From the NCBI RefSeq assembly GCF_001667185.1, contig NZ_LZIC01000029.1, forward strand, positions 1 to 36,092: a stretch of DNA of 36,092 nt, read 5' to 3'. The notes under the pieces are model-generated. The model did not search any database. It saw only the letters and a list, made by a program, of their open reading frames with translations, and was not told where the DNA came from. The stretch's first letter is position 1. The number at the start of each line of letters is the position of its first letter. This document shows positions 7,350 through 15,058 of this stretch, piece by piece. Position numbers and translations under genes: made by a program. Source of the DNA: Mycobacterium sp. 852002-50816_SCH5313054-b (lineage in GTDB: Bacteria; Actinomycetota; Actinomycetes; Mycobacteriales; Mycobacteriaceae).

Positions 7350-8342
7350 TTAGCCACCCGCGCGTCGGCGGTAGCGGCGCTCCGCGTAGGCCATGTCGTC
7401 GCGCCACAACCGGGTGGCGGCGTAGCGCATCAGCGGTGTGATCAGCGGCCCCGCGCGGCGCGCGGCGGTGAAACCCGGGCGTTGCGACGTTGCGACGGTG
7501 GCCTCGATGACGGCAACCCGGGGCCGGCCGTCGGGCCCTGAACCCATTGGCGTCGCGTGGGTTTCGACGACGCTGCCGGTTCCCTCGCCCTCGATGATGC
7601 GCATCACCACGGTCCGCGCCTCGGGGGTGGTGAATTCGGCGATGACGGGCACGCCGAAGCGGCCCATCCGGAAGGTGACCGAGACCAAAAACCGGTCGTC
7701 CTCCGCGGTGGGGGTGGTGAGCACGTCGAGCCGGGTGAACGAGTAGGGGTGAAACCACGCGCCGTGCCAGGGATCGAGCCGGTTCGCGAGGATGTCGGCC
7801 GGTTCGCACTGACCGACCAGGCGGGTGACCGCCGCCAGAGTGTCGGCCGATGGCCTCGGTGCGATCACCGGCTGGTCCAGCGGGGCTTCTCCGCCCACGG
7901 AGTCGAGGCGCACCCACGCCAGCACGCCGTCGTCGTGGCTGGGGAAGGCCTGCCAACGCAATTCGCACGTGTCGCCGTCGAGGGCCAGCCCGTGCCACCG
8001 GCAGTACAGGACGCCACCGCGCACCAGCCCCGTCGCGAGGTCGGCGCCCAGGTGCGGACAGCTCGCGGGACCGACCCGCAGCCGGCGGTGCTTGTCGCGC
8101 CAGGCGACCAGGTCGATGCCGTCGACGCGCGCGCCGTAGGGGCGACCGATGCGCAGGTCGCGGCTCGCGGCGAACACGTACCAGTTTCCCGTCGGCCGGC
8201 GCTTCGAGCGCTCCAACGCGGCGTTGATGATCGCCGGTTGCGCGTCGCGATGGGTCGGGCGCTGTTGTGTCCAAGAGGCGCGCGGGATTACGCCGACGGG
8301 CCAGTCTTTCGACCACCGGCGCAGGCGGTCGAGGATGCTCAT
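7350..8342 (-). CDS. Rieske [2Fe-2S] oxygenase-like protein (DUF5914 type)
   Basis: A 330-residue protein. The Rieske cluster ligands are in CPHLGADL and CRWHGLAL (Cys95, His97, Cys114, His117). Downstream, NRLDPWHGAWFH (Asn187, Asp190, His193, His198) matches the N-x2-D-x2-H-x4-H mononuclear-iron signature of Rieske oxygenases such as KshA. A C-terminal LWRDDMAYAE supplies candidate acidic ligands (Asp315/316). The sequence therefore predicts an active oxygenase that takes electrons from a separate reductase. Its ATG overlaps the crtU stop (ATGA 8339-8342), placing it in the pigment operon; ring hydroxylation of the aryl carotenoid is the natural but unproven guess. The family is usually annotated only as a Rieske/DUF5914 protein. 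Confidence 0.85.
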   Translation of the reverse strand: MSILDRLRRWSKDWPVGVIPRASWTQQRPTHRDAQPAIINAALERSKRRPTGNWYVFAASRDLRIGRPYGARVDGIDLVAWRDKHRRLRVGPASCPHLGADLATGLVRGGVLYCRWHGLALDGDTCELRWQAFPSHDDGVLAWVRLDSVGGEAPLDQPVIAPRPSADTLAAVTRLVGQCEPADILANRLDPWHGAWFHPYSFTRLDVLTTPTAEDDRFLVSVTFRMGRFGVPVIAEFTTPEARTVVMRIIEGEGTGSVVETHATPMGSGPDGRPRVAVIEATVATSQRPGFTAARRAGPLITPLMRYAATRLWRDDMAYAERRYRRRAGG

Positions 8343-9859
8343 CGCCGCCGCCCCTGGCGCTCGGCGAGCGACCGCAGCAGCGGCGAGCGCCCGCGGGTGG
8401 GAACCGTGCACAGTTCGTGGCCGGCAAGGCCCCACGACTCCAGCAGCCGGTTGGCGGCCGACCACCCGGTGGTGGCCGCGCGTTCCATCAGCGCCACCGG
8501 CAGGTCGATGCGGATCCCGTCGCCGGCCAGTACCAGCCCGTGATGCGGCGTGGCCACGGTCGGGCGGTGCGGGTACGTTCCGGGCGCGAACAGTGGGCAG
8601 TCGCTGCGGCGCAGTTCGCGTTCGTAGACCACCCGCGCCGAGGCGGTTTCGGGATACAACTCGTGCAGGCGGCCTATCGCCGCACCGCCGGGCGACTCGG
8701 AAACTGCGGCGTACGAGTGCAATTCGACGACGGATCCACCGTGCTGCCGCGTCCACGCGGCAGCGTCGCGTTCGTAGCGCTCGAGGACGCTGATGTTGTC
8801 GACCGGCTCGTGTCCCGAGGTGCCGAGGAAGGCGGCCCGGTGGGATTCGACGGGCCGGTCGAGCCAGAGCCGATGCACCACGAACGACGGTGCGGTGCGC
8901 AGCCGCCGGATCCGGGCGCGCCAGGGATCGTCGCCCAGCCCGGGCGACGCGCCCACCAACCGCTGCAGGCCACCGACGTCGAGCGCCAGCACGACGGCGT
9001 CCGCGTCGAAGTGTTCCCCCGAATCGGTCTGGACGCGAAGGGTTTTCGCGGTGTCGGGGGCGACGCGTGATACTTGCGTGCCGAGGTGCACCCGAACGCC
9101 CCGGTCCTGCAGGTAGTCGCCCAGCGGATTCCACAGGGCCACATCGAAGTTCGCGGTGGCGACGTCGAAGATCAGGCCCTCGCTGGAGCCCAGGAAGTAA
9201 ATGTGGAACATGGTCGCCAGTTCGGCGGCGGACAGATGCGAGGGCTCGGCGAAGAAGCTGCGGGAGAACACTTCGAACGCCAGGTGGCGCGCGGATTCGG
9301 GAAAGTTGATGCTCTTCAGGAAGGTTTCCGCGTCGATGTGGTCGAGCCGTCGATAGATGTCGGGCACCGACACCGCCGCCAGCGGCGCGGCGGCACGGGC
9401 GTTGATGCGCGCCAGGTCGCCCAGCCGAAACGTCGGGCTGCGCAACGCGAACGCCACGGCGTTCCACGGCGGGGTGCGGGGCAATCCGCGGAAGCTGTCG
9501 CGGCGACCGGCGCCGTCGATCAGCGGGTAATCCTCGACGGGGGCGAGCATGCGCAGCTGCGGATCGACCCGGCGCAGCAGGGCCCGCAGATTGTAGTACT
9601 GGCGGAAGAAGGCGTGGAACCCACGGTTCATCGCGAGCCCGGCGCCGTCGTGGTGTTCGGTCCAGCCGCCCACCCGGCCGCCGAGGTAGTCCTCGCGTTC
9701 CACCAGGTCGACTGCGACGCCGCGGTCGGCGAGCGCGGTGGCGGCCGTCAGGCCCGCGACTCCGGCCCCGACCACCACGGCGCGAGGACGCTGCGAGAGC
9801 GCGCCCGCGTTCGGCAGGCCCGGCGTTGCCGGGTGGATGCGTCGGCGGCGATCGGTCAT
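8339..9859 (-). CDS. crtU: Beta-carotene desaturase/methylase, isorenieratene synthase type (CrtU)
   Basis: A 506-residue FAD-dependent enzyme that converts the beta-ionone rings of beta-carotene to aromatic phi-rings (desaturation plus methyl shift), giving isorenieratene. Visible signatures are the dinucleotide fold VVVGAGVAGLTAATAL near residue 30, EREDYLGGRVGGW, and the characteristic GFHAFFRQYYNLRALLRRVDP that distinguishes CrtU from CrtI. The C-terminal FAD contact is GLVLAGDGIRIDLPVALMERA. ATG 9859 overlaps the methyltransferase stop (ATGA 9856-9859), supporting this start. It follows a lycopene cyclase pair that provides the substrate. Isorenieratene (leprotene) is a known pigment of M. 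aurum and related mycobacteria. Confidence 0.9.
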   Translation of the reverse strand: MTDRRRRIHPATPGLPNAGALSQRPRAVVVGAGVAGLTAATALADRGVAVDLVEREDYLGGRVGGWTEHHDGAGLAMNRGFHAFFRQYYNLRALLRRVDPQLRMLAPVEDYPLIDGAGRRDSFRGLPRTPPWNAVAFALRSPTFRLGDLARINARAAAPLAAVSVPDIYRRLDHIDAETFLKSINFPESARHLAFEVFSRSFFAEPSHLSAAELATMFHIYFLGSSEGLIFDVATANFDVALWNPLGDYLQDRGVRVHLGTQVSRVAPDTAKTLRVQTDSGEHFDADAVVLALDVGGLQRLVGASPGLGDDPWRARIRRLRTAPSFVVHRLWLDRPVESHRAAFLGTSGHEPVDNISVLERYERDAAAWTRQHGGSVVELHSYAAVSESPGGAAIGRLHELYPETASARVVYERELRRSDCPLFAPGTYPHRPTVATPHHGLVLAGDGIRIDLPVALMERAATTGWSAANRLLESWGLAGHELCTVPTRGRSPLLRSLAERQGRRR

Positions 9860-10581
9860 TGCGGGGCCTCGCACAAGAAGGTGTGCACGACGTCGTGTTC
9901 CCAGCCCGGCATCGTGGCGCTGCGCACCCCGGTGAATCCGGCATCGCGCAGCCGCCGCCGCAGCCGCGCCGCGCCGTCGAACGCGAGGACGCTGCGCCAC
10001 AGATGCCGGTACAGCGTGGCGTCACGCGTGCGCCACCAGCCGGCGGGAATGATGATGCCCCAGCACACCGCGTGCCAGATCAATGTCGCGGCACGGGAAT
10101 CGCGCACCGAGTACTCGTGCAGCGCCAGCGTGGCGCCGGGGCGAAGCAGGGCGCGAAAGGCGCGGAGCTGTGCGTCCGGGTCCGCGAGGTTGCGCAGCAG
10201 GTAGGCGGCGAGGATGCCGTCGAACGGCCCGGTGACGCCGTGCTCGTCCAGATCTTCGACGCGCGCGTGCACGAACCGGACCGACGGTGGCCACGCCTTC
10301 GCCCTCGCGGCGTCGAGCATCCCGTTCGCGGCGTCCACGGCGACGATCTGCGCCTCGGGAGCCACCGCCAGCAGCGCGGCCGTCGACGCGCCGGTGCCGC
10401 AGCCGGCGTCGAGCAGGCGCAGACCCCGGCCCCGTTCGGGCAGCGCCATGCGGCGCGCCGAGCGCGCCAGGTTCGCGTGGTAGGACGGGTTGGCGCCGAC
10501 CAGCCGGTCGTAGGCCGCCGCGCCCCCGTCGAAGGCGCCGGGCACGTCGCGGCGGGGCAGACCCGTCTTATCGACCCGCAC
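9856..10581 (-). CDS. SAM-dependent methyltransferase of the carotenoid cluster (CrtT-like)
   Basis: A 241-residue class I methyltransferase. SAM motif I is LLDAGCGTGASTAALL around residues 55-70, the acidic post-I strand is IVAVDAANGMLDAA, and there is a motif resembling the UbiE/COQ5 group (FDGILAAYLLRNL). The start GTG 10581 overlaps the end of crtYd by 14 bases and the stop overlaps crtU as ATGA. Streptomyces carotenoid clusters carry a methyltransferase called crtT next to crtU, whose function is not settled. A hydroxylated ring, the carotenoid chain or a quinone-like product are possible acceptors. The operon position is firm; the substrate is not visible in the sequence. Confidence 0.85.
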   Translation of the reverse strand: MRVDKTGLPRRDVPGAFDGGAAAYDRLVGANPSYHANLARSARRMALPERGRGLRLLDAGCGTGASTAALLAVAPEAQIVAVDAANGMLDAARAKAWPPSVRFVHARVEDLDEHGVTGPFDGILAAYLLRNLADPDAQLRAFRALLRPGATLALHEYSVRDSRAATLIWHAVCWGIIIPAGWWRTRDATLYRHLWRSVLAFDGAARLRRRLRDAGFTGVRSATMPGWEHDVVHTFLCEAPQ

Positions 10582-10879
10582 GGTGACGCTCCCACAACAG
10601 CAGCACGGCGGTGACCAGCGCGAACCCGAACAGGAAGTCCTCGACGGGGATGTCGAACGGAAACCGCACGCCGCTGGTCTGGCGTTGGTTGTAGATCACG
10701 ACCGGGGCGCTGCGTTTGGTCAGCCAGCCATCGACCGGAACCTGAAAGCCGAGCACGATCACCATCGACAGCCAGTAGGCGGGCCGCCGGAACAGCCCGG
10801 TGCGCAACAGCGCGAACTCCAGCGCGCCCACCGCCAGGACCGACACGATCGCCGGAAGGGTGTAGCCCAGCCCGGTCAT
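10568..10879 (-). CDS. crtYd: Lycopene cyclase subunit (CrtYd-type)
   Basis: A 103-residue, three-helix membrane protein with the lycopene cyclase domain found in actinobacterial heterodimeric cyclases. The hallmark acidic motif sits in PFDIPVEDFLFGFALV, and PAYWLSMVIVLGFQVPVDGWL forms a helix. With CrtYc it closes both ends of lycopene to give beta-carotene (or C50-type rings in other actinobacteria). The following CrtU argues for beta rings here. ATG 10879 overlaps the crtYc stop as ATGA (10876-10879). The length is normal for a single subunit. Confidence 0.9.
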   Translation of the reverse strand: MTGLGYTLPAIVSVLAVGALEFALLRTGLFRRPAYWLSMVIVLGFQVPVDGWLTKRSAPVVIYNQRQTSGVRFPFDIPVEDFLFGFALVTAVLLLWERHRAGR

Positions 10880-11199
10880 CGGCGCCTGCTCCGATCGAGG
10901 ATGGCGCTGACGGCGTTGTAGGTCAGCAGGCCGCACAGCGGAATCACCAGGAAGAACAGGACTTCCTCGATGGGCACCCCGAACGGGAGGCGAAGGCCGG
11001 TGATGTACTCGCCGTTGTAGGTCCACACCCCGGCGCCGATCGCCACCGCGTCCCAGACGAGGAACAGTGCCGCAACCGGGAGCACCGCTCGTGCGACCCG
11101 GCGCGGCTGCCGGTAGACGCCGGCGCCGAACAGCTCCAGCGGCGCCGTGATCGCCAGGCACAGCCCGAGCAGGATCAGGTATTGCCACCAGTCGGTCAC
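10876..11199 (-). CDS. crtYc: Lycopene cyclase subunit (CrtYc-type)
   Basis: A 107-residue partner subunit with three predicted membrane helices: YLILLGLCLAITAPLELFGA, AVLPVAALFLVWDAVAIGAG and VLFFLVIPLCGLL. The cyclase motif is PFGVPIEEVLFF. GTG 11199 was chosen because it overlaps the crtB stop as GTGA (11196-11199), the coupling pattern of the operon. An upstream in-frame ATG at 11226 would add nine residues inside crtB. Cyclase activity in this type requires both CrtYc and CrtYd. Confidence 0.88.
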   Translation of the reverse strand: MTDWWQYLILLGLCLAITAPLELFGAGVYRQPRRVARAVLPVAALFLVWDAVAIGAGVWTYNGEYITGLRLPFGVPIEEVLFFLVIPLCGLLTYNAVSAILDRSRRR

Positions 11200-12128
11200 C
11201 CCGCACCCCTCATGCGGGCCCGCCACGACGCCAGCAGCGCGCCACCGGCGACCCGGAGCCGTCGCGCGTTGCCGACGGTGGCACGCCGGGTGAACACCGA
11301 GAAGTCGCTGTCCTCAATGCAATCCAGGATTTCGGAGTACAGCGTCAACGCGGTGGCCACGCACGGCCGGGAACGGGGGGCCAGCATCGCGATCCCCTCG
11401 GCCGCGAAACGGTAGATCTCCCGGGTGATGTCGTGTTGGGCCGCCAGCGCCGCCCGGACCCGGGCGTGGGTGCGCCGGTGAGTGTGGCACCACAGCATCA
11501 GCTCGCGGTCCACGCCGAACGCGGCGAGTTCGTCGGCCGGCAGATAGATCCGGTTGCGCGCCAGGTCCTCATCGATGTCCCGCAGAAAATTGGTGAGTTG
11601 GAACGCTTGGCCCAGCGCCGCCGCGTACGGGGCGGCGTCGTCGGCGGGTCCCACGGTGCCCAGGATCGGAAGCATCTGCAGGCCAATGACTTCCGCGGAG
11701 CCGCGCATGTAGCGCCCCAGCGCCGCCCGGTCCGGATAGTCGGTGACGGTGAGGTCCATGCGCATGGATTCCAGAAAGTCCTCGAACAGGTCCGCGGGGA
11801 TTCGGTAGCGGCGCACCGTGTCGTCGACCGCGGCGAGGACGGGCTCGTCGTCATGCTCGCCGCCGGCGAAGAAGCGCTCCGAGAGCAGTCGTAGCCGCTC
11901 GGCGCGCGCGGCGACGTCCAGCGCCGGGTCGAGCTCGTCGAGGATGTCGTCGGCGTGGCGGGCGAAGCCGTACAACGCGTGCACCGCCGGGCGCTGGTCC
12001 GGGGCGAGCAGGCGCGTGGCGAGGAAATAGGTGCGGCCGTGTGCGGCGGCGATCTGCCGGCAGCTCCGATACGCCGCGCGCAGGTGCGCGTCGGAGATCC
12101 CGGCGGCGTCCAGCTCCGTGCGGATCAT
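11196..12128 (-). CDS. crtB: Phytoene synthase
   Basis: Condenses two GGPP molecules to phytoene, the committed carotenoid step. 310 residues, normal length. The first Mg-diphosphate site is FARHADDILDELDP (Asp60, Asp61, Asp64). The second is FLRDIDEDLARNRIYLP, after the conserved ALGQAFQLTNFLRD. AHGRTYFLATRLL and YMRGSAEVIGLQMLPIL are also family-typical. The ATG overlaps the crtI stop (ATGA 12125-12128). Squalene synthase-type proteins share the fold, but the neighbours and the motifs favour phytoene synthase. Confidence 0.95.
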   Translation of the reverse strand: MIRTELDAAGISDAHLRAAYRSCRQIAAAHGRTYFLATRLLAPDQRPAVHALYGFARHADDILDELDPALDVAARAERLRLLSERFFAGGEHDDEPVLAAVDDTVRRYRIPADLFEDFLESMRMDLTVTDYPDRAALGRYMRGSAEVIGLQMLPILGTVGPADDAAPYAAALGQAFQLTNFLRDIDEDLARNRIYLPADELAAFGVDRELMLWCHTHRRTHARVRAALAAQHDITREIYRFAAEGIAMLAPRSRPCVATALTLYSEILDCIEDSDFSVFTRRATVGNARRLRVAGGALLASWRARMRGAG

Positions 12129-13642
12129 CGCGATCGTGCCTTCAGGTCCACGGTGGTGGATGTCCGGCCGGCCACGCCGGTGATGCGGTCGGCGGCCAAT
12201 CGCCCGGAGATCAACGTGGTCGGCACCCCGACGCCCGGCAGCGTCGACGACCCGGCCAGCACCGCGTTCTCGATGCCGCGCACGGTGTTGGCCGGCCGAA
12301 ACGGCCCGGTCTGGGCGAACGTGTGGGCCAGCGCGAAGGGCGTGCCGGCCGCCATGCCCTGGCGGGCCCAGTCGGCCGGGGTGTCGACGTGCAACAGGCG
12401 GGCGCCGTCGCGCAGGCCGGGCAACAGCCTGTCCTGCACCACCTCGAGGAGGGAGTCCGCGTACGCGCCGCCGGTGTGTGACCAGTCGATGTCGCGGCGG
12501 GACAGGTTCGGCGCCGGCGCCAGCACGTACAGCAGGTCGCGACCGGCGGGGGCCAGGCTCGGGTCGCCGACCGTCGGCCGGGTGACCAGCAGTGACGGGT
12601 CCGCCATCAGCCGGCCGTCGCGGATGATCTCGTCGAACGTCTGCTCCCAGGCCGAGCCGAAAAGGATGGTGTGGTGGGCGCTTTGCGGCGGCGCGGCGCG
12701 GCAGCCCACGTGCAGCACCACCGCCGACGGCGCCGCGCGCAGCCGAAGAAGCCGTCGCGGCTGCCGGCCCAGCAGGCGGTAGGTCAGCGGCAGCTCGGTC
12801 GTCAACACCACCGCGTCGCAGGCGATCCGCCCATCATGCGTGCGGACCGCGGTGACCCGGTCACCGCTGCGCTCCAGCTCGGTGACCGTTGTGCCGTAAC
12901 GGAATCGCACCCCGGCGTCGGTGGCGGCCGCCGCCAGCGCATCGGGCAGCGCACGCACGCCGCCGCGCGGAAAGAACACACCGGCCACGGTGTCCATGTA
13001 GGCGATCACCGCATACACCGCCAGGGCGTGCTGCGGCGCGACACCGGCGTACAGCGACTGGAACGTGAACACCCGGCGCAACCGCGCGTCGCTGACATGG
13101 CGCCGGACCATCGTGTCCCAGCGGCGGAACCCGCCGAGCGCGGTGAGCCTGGCCAACCGGCCGTTCAGCAGCGACAGCGGCGAGTCGAAGTTAGCGGCGA
13201 CGAAGCCGTCGAATTCGGTGCGGTACAACCGCTCTAGCCAACCGCGCAACCGCCGGTAGCCGTCGGCCTGGTGCGGGCCCGCGAAGTCGCGCACCGCCTC
13301 GGCCATCCGGTCGGCGTCGGTGTGGACGTCGATGGCGCTGCCGTCGGCGAACATCGCCCGGTAGGCGGGATCCACCGGCAGCAGTTCGAGCCGTTCCGAG
13401 GAGGCTTCGCCCACGGCGGCGAACGCCTCGTCGATGATGTCCGGCATCGTGAGCACCGTGGGGCCGGTGTCGAGGCGGTAGCCGTCGATGTCGCGGCGGC
13501 CCGCCCGCCCGCCGGGCCACGGTTCGCGCTCCACCACCGTGACTTCGCGGCCGCGGCCCGCGAGATGCAGCGCGGCGGCAAGGCCCGCGAATCCCGCACC
13601 GACCACGACGACGCGGTCGGTTCGCCCCGGAACCGTACGCAT
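12125..13642 (-). CDS. crtI: Phytoene desaturase
   Basis: A 505-residue FAD enzyme that converts phytoene to lycopene by successive desaturations. The N-terminal dinucleotide-binding fold is VVVVGAGFAGLAAALHLAGR, followed by VVEREPWPGGRAGR and GYRLDTGPTVLTMPDII. The middle holds FQSLYAGVAPQHALAVYAVI and YMDTVAGVFFPRGGV. The C-terminal FAD signature is VLAGSSTLPGVGVPTTLISG. ATG 13642 is 19 bases after the crtE stop, with GAGG upstream. Homologues sometimes desaturate diapophytoene, but with CrtE and CrtB here the C40 substrate is expected. Confidence 0.95.
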   Translation of the reverse strand: MRTVPGRTDRVVVVGAGFAGLAAALHLAGRGREVTVVEREPWPGGRAGRRDIDGYRLDTGPTVLTMPDIIDEAFAAVGEASSERLELLPVDPAYRAMFADGSAIDVHTDADRMAEAVRDFAGPHQADGYRRLRGWLERLYRTEFDGFVAANFDSPLSLLNGRLARLTALGGFRRWDTMVRRHVSDARLRRVFTFQSLYAGVAPQHALAVYAVIAYMDTVAGVFFPRGGVRALPDALAAAATDAGVRFRYGTTVTELERSGDRVTAVRTHDGRIACDAVVLTTELPLTYRLLGRQPRRLLRLRAAPSAVVLHVGCRAAPPQSAHHTILFGSAWEQTFDEIIRDGRLMADPSLLVTRPTVGDPSLAPAGRDLLYVLAPAPNLSRRDIDWSHTGGAYADSLLEVVQDRLLPGLRDGARLLHVDTPADWARQGMAAGTPFALAHTFAQTGPFRPANTVRGIENAVLAGSSTLPGVGVPTTLISGRLAADRITGVAGRTSTTVDLKARSR

Positions 13643-13661
13643 CAGCGCGATACCTCGGCGT

Positions 13662-14849
13662 TCATGCGGCCCGCCGTGCGCACAGGCCCGCCATATCGAC
13701 CAGCGCGGCCGTCAGGCGGTCGCCAACGGCGATGTCATCCAACGCCTTGACCGCTTGATCGACGCGCTCGGCGATCAATTCTTCGATCCAGTGCACGGCC
13801 CCGGTGGCCAGGATCAGGTTTCGCCAGCGGTCGAGGGCGGAGTCGTCGAGCCGCTCGGTGGTCATCAGTTCCCGGAACTGCAGCCGCGTCGACGCATCCG
13901 CCAACTGATGGGCGGCCACCACCACGCTGGTGGCCTTGCGCTCGACCAGGTCGTTGGTGGGTTTCCCGGTCGCCGCGGGGGAGCCGAAGATGCCGAGGAT
14001 GTCGTCGCGCAGCTGGAACGCTTCGCCGATGGCGGCGCCGTAGGCGGCGAGCGTCGCCAGCACCCGATCGTCGCAACCGGCCATGGCGGCACCGATCTCG
14101 AGGGGCCGCCGCACCGTGTAGTTTCCCGACTTTCGTCGGGCCACTTCCAGCACGGCCTCCATCGTAGGCAGGTCGCGCGCGTCGGTCGCCAGGTCGGCGA
14201 ATTGGCCCACCGCCAACTCGGTGCGCATGGCGTCGTAGCGCGGCCACGCCCGCTGCAACTGGCGGTGCGTAAGGCCGCTGTCGCGCAGCATTTGTTCCGC
14301 CCAGATCAGGCACAGGTCGCCGAGCAGGACGGCGGACGACTCACCGAACCGGCGCGCGGACCCCGACATCCCGCGCCGGCGGTGCCACGCGGCGAATTGG
14401 ACGTGCGCGGCGGGGCGGCCACGTCGCGAGGTCGACTCGTCCATCACGTCGTCCTGCAGGAGCGCGAACGCGTGCAGCAGTTCGAGGCTGGCGGTCGCCG
14501 ACAGCGCGGCATCGCTGGCCGGCTCGCCGCAGAGCCAGCCCAGGTACATGAACGTCGACCGAAGGCACTTGCCGCCGTTGACGAACTCCATCACGATGTC
14601 ACCGGCCACGTCGACACCGCATGCGCCCAGTGCCTCGGCGCAGCGCTCGGCGACGAATTCGACGACGCGGGAGAGCACCGCCTGCCGCAAACCCGCTCGC
14701 CAGCTGTCCAATTGGTCGGGATGGGGAAGGGTGGCCGGACCGCACAGGGTCGCTTCGGCGAGGCGCACACCCGGAAACGCGCGCACAGCTCCCACCGAAG
14801 CCTCCCTCGCAGGGTCGGTCAGCCGCTGGCTCGTACGGCTCGGATTCAC
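13662..14849 (-). CDS. crtE: Geranylgeranyl diphosphate synthase, first gene of the crt operon
   Basis: A 395-residue trans-prenyltransferase making GGPP from IPP and allylic primers. The substrate-binding GGKCLRSTFMYLG is followed by the first aspartate-rich motif DDVMD (residues 133-137), then KSGNYTVRRPLEIGA, and the second motif RDDILGIFG (281-289), in the shortened DDxLG form typical of actinobacterial IdsA/IdsB enzymes. GTG 14849 was selected because AAAGGGG lies about ten bases upstream in the transcript. The leader between the putative operator (14931-14957) and the start is about 80 bases. This is the head of the pigment operon, ahead of crtI. Confidence 0.93.
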   Translation of the reverse strand: MNPSRTSQRLTDPAREASVGAVRAFPGVRLAEATLCGPATLPHPDQLDSWRAGLRQAVLSRVVEFVAERCAEALGACGVDVAGDIVMEFVNGGKCLRSTFMYLGWLCGEPASDAALSATASLELLHAFALLQDDVMDESTSRRGRPAAHVQFAAWHRRRGMSGSARRFGESSAVLLGDLCLIWAEQMLRDSGLTHRQLQRAWPRYDAMRTELAVGQFADLATDARDLPTMEAVLEVARRKSGNYTVRRPLEIGAAMAGCDDRVLATLAAYGAAIGEAFQLRDDILGIFGSPAATGKPTNDLVERKATSVVVAAHQLADASTRLQFRELMTTERLDDSALDRWRNLILATGAVHWIEELIAERVDQAVKALDDIAVGDRLTAALVDMAGLCARRAA

Positions 14850-14929
14850 GCGTTGGTACCCCTTTGACGAGAAAACAAAACTGGCCGATCGCCGACGTGC
14901 CCGGCCGGGCCCGCCCGCCGGACACGTTC

Positions 14930-14957
14930 GGTTAAGTTATTGAAACATTAACTTACT
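14930..14957. promoter_or_regulatory. Operator region C upstream of crtE and the catalase-related gene
   Basis: An inverted repeat TAAGTTA (14933-14939) / TAACTTA (14949-14955) with a nine-base spacer lies in the 209-base gap between crtE and the divergent gene at 15059. Read leftward, TTTCAATAACTTAACC (14945-14930) matches region A (2047-2062) at 15 of 16 positions. A TAACTT hexamer (14939-14934) could be a crtE -10 element, but no convincing -35 was found. The likely role is MarR-regulated control of the pigment operon. The rest of the gap is GC-rich and unremarkable. Confidence 0.68.
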
Positions 14958-15058
14958 GAATGATCGGGCGATGCGCCAGTGGTGGCCGAAGCTGGAAGGG
15001 CCGGATCGATTGATCGGGCCGGGGGTTTTTCCCGGCGGAGAACGGGAACCCGGCGCCG

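Noticed and set aside
8343..10025. Long minus-strand extension of the Rieske frame (over 800 residues)
   Set aside because: Upstream of 8342 it overlaps crtU in another frame and shows only Arg/Pro/Gly-rich shadow sequence; the ATGA overlap fixes the start at 8342.
14958..15058. CCGGG-N7-CCCGG hairpin before the catalase-related gene as a terminator
   Set aside because: Short stem, no T-run, and nothing transcribed toward it from the left on the plus strand; the spacing is explained as a leader.
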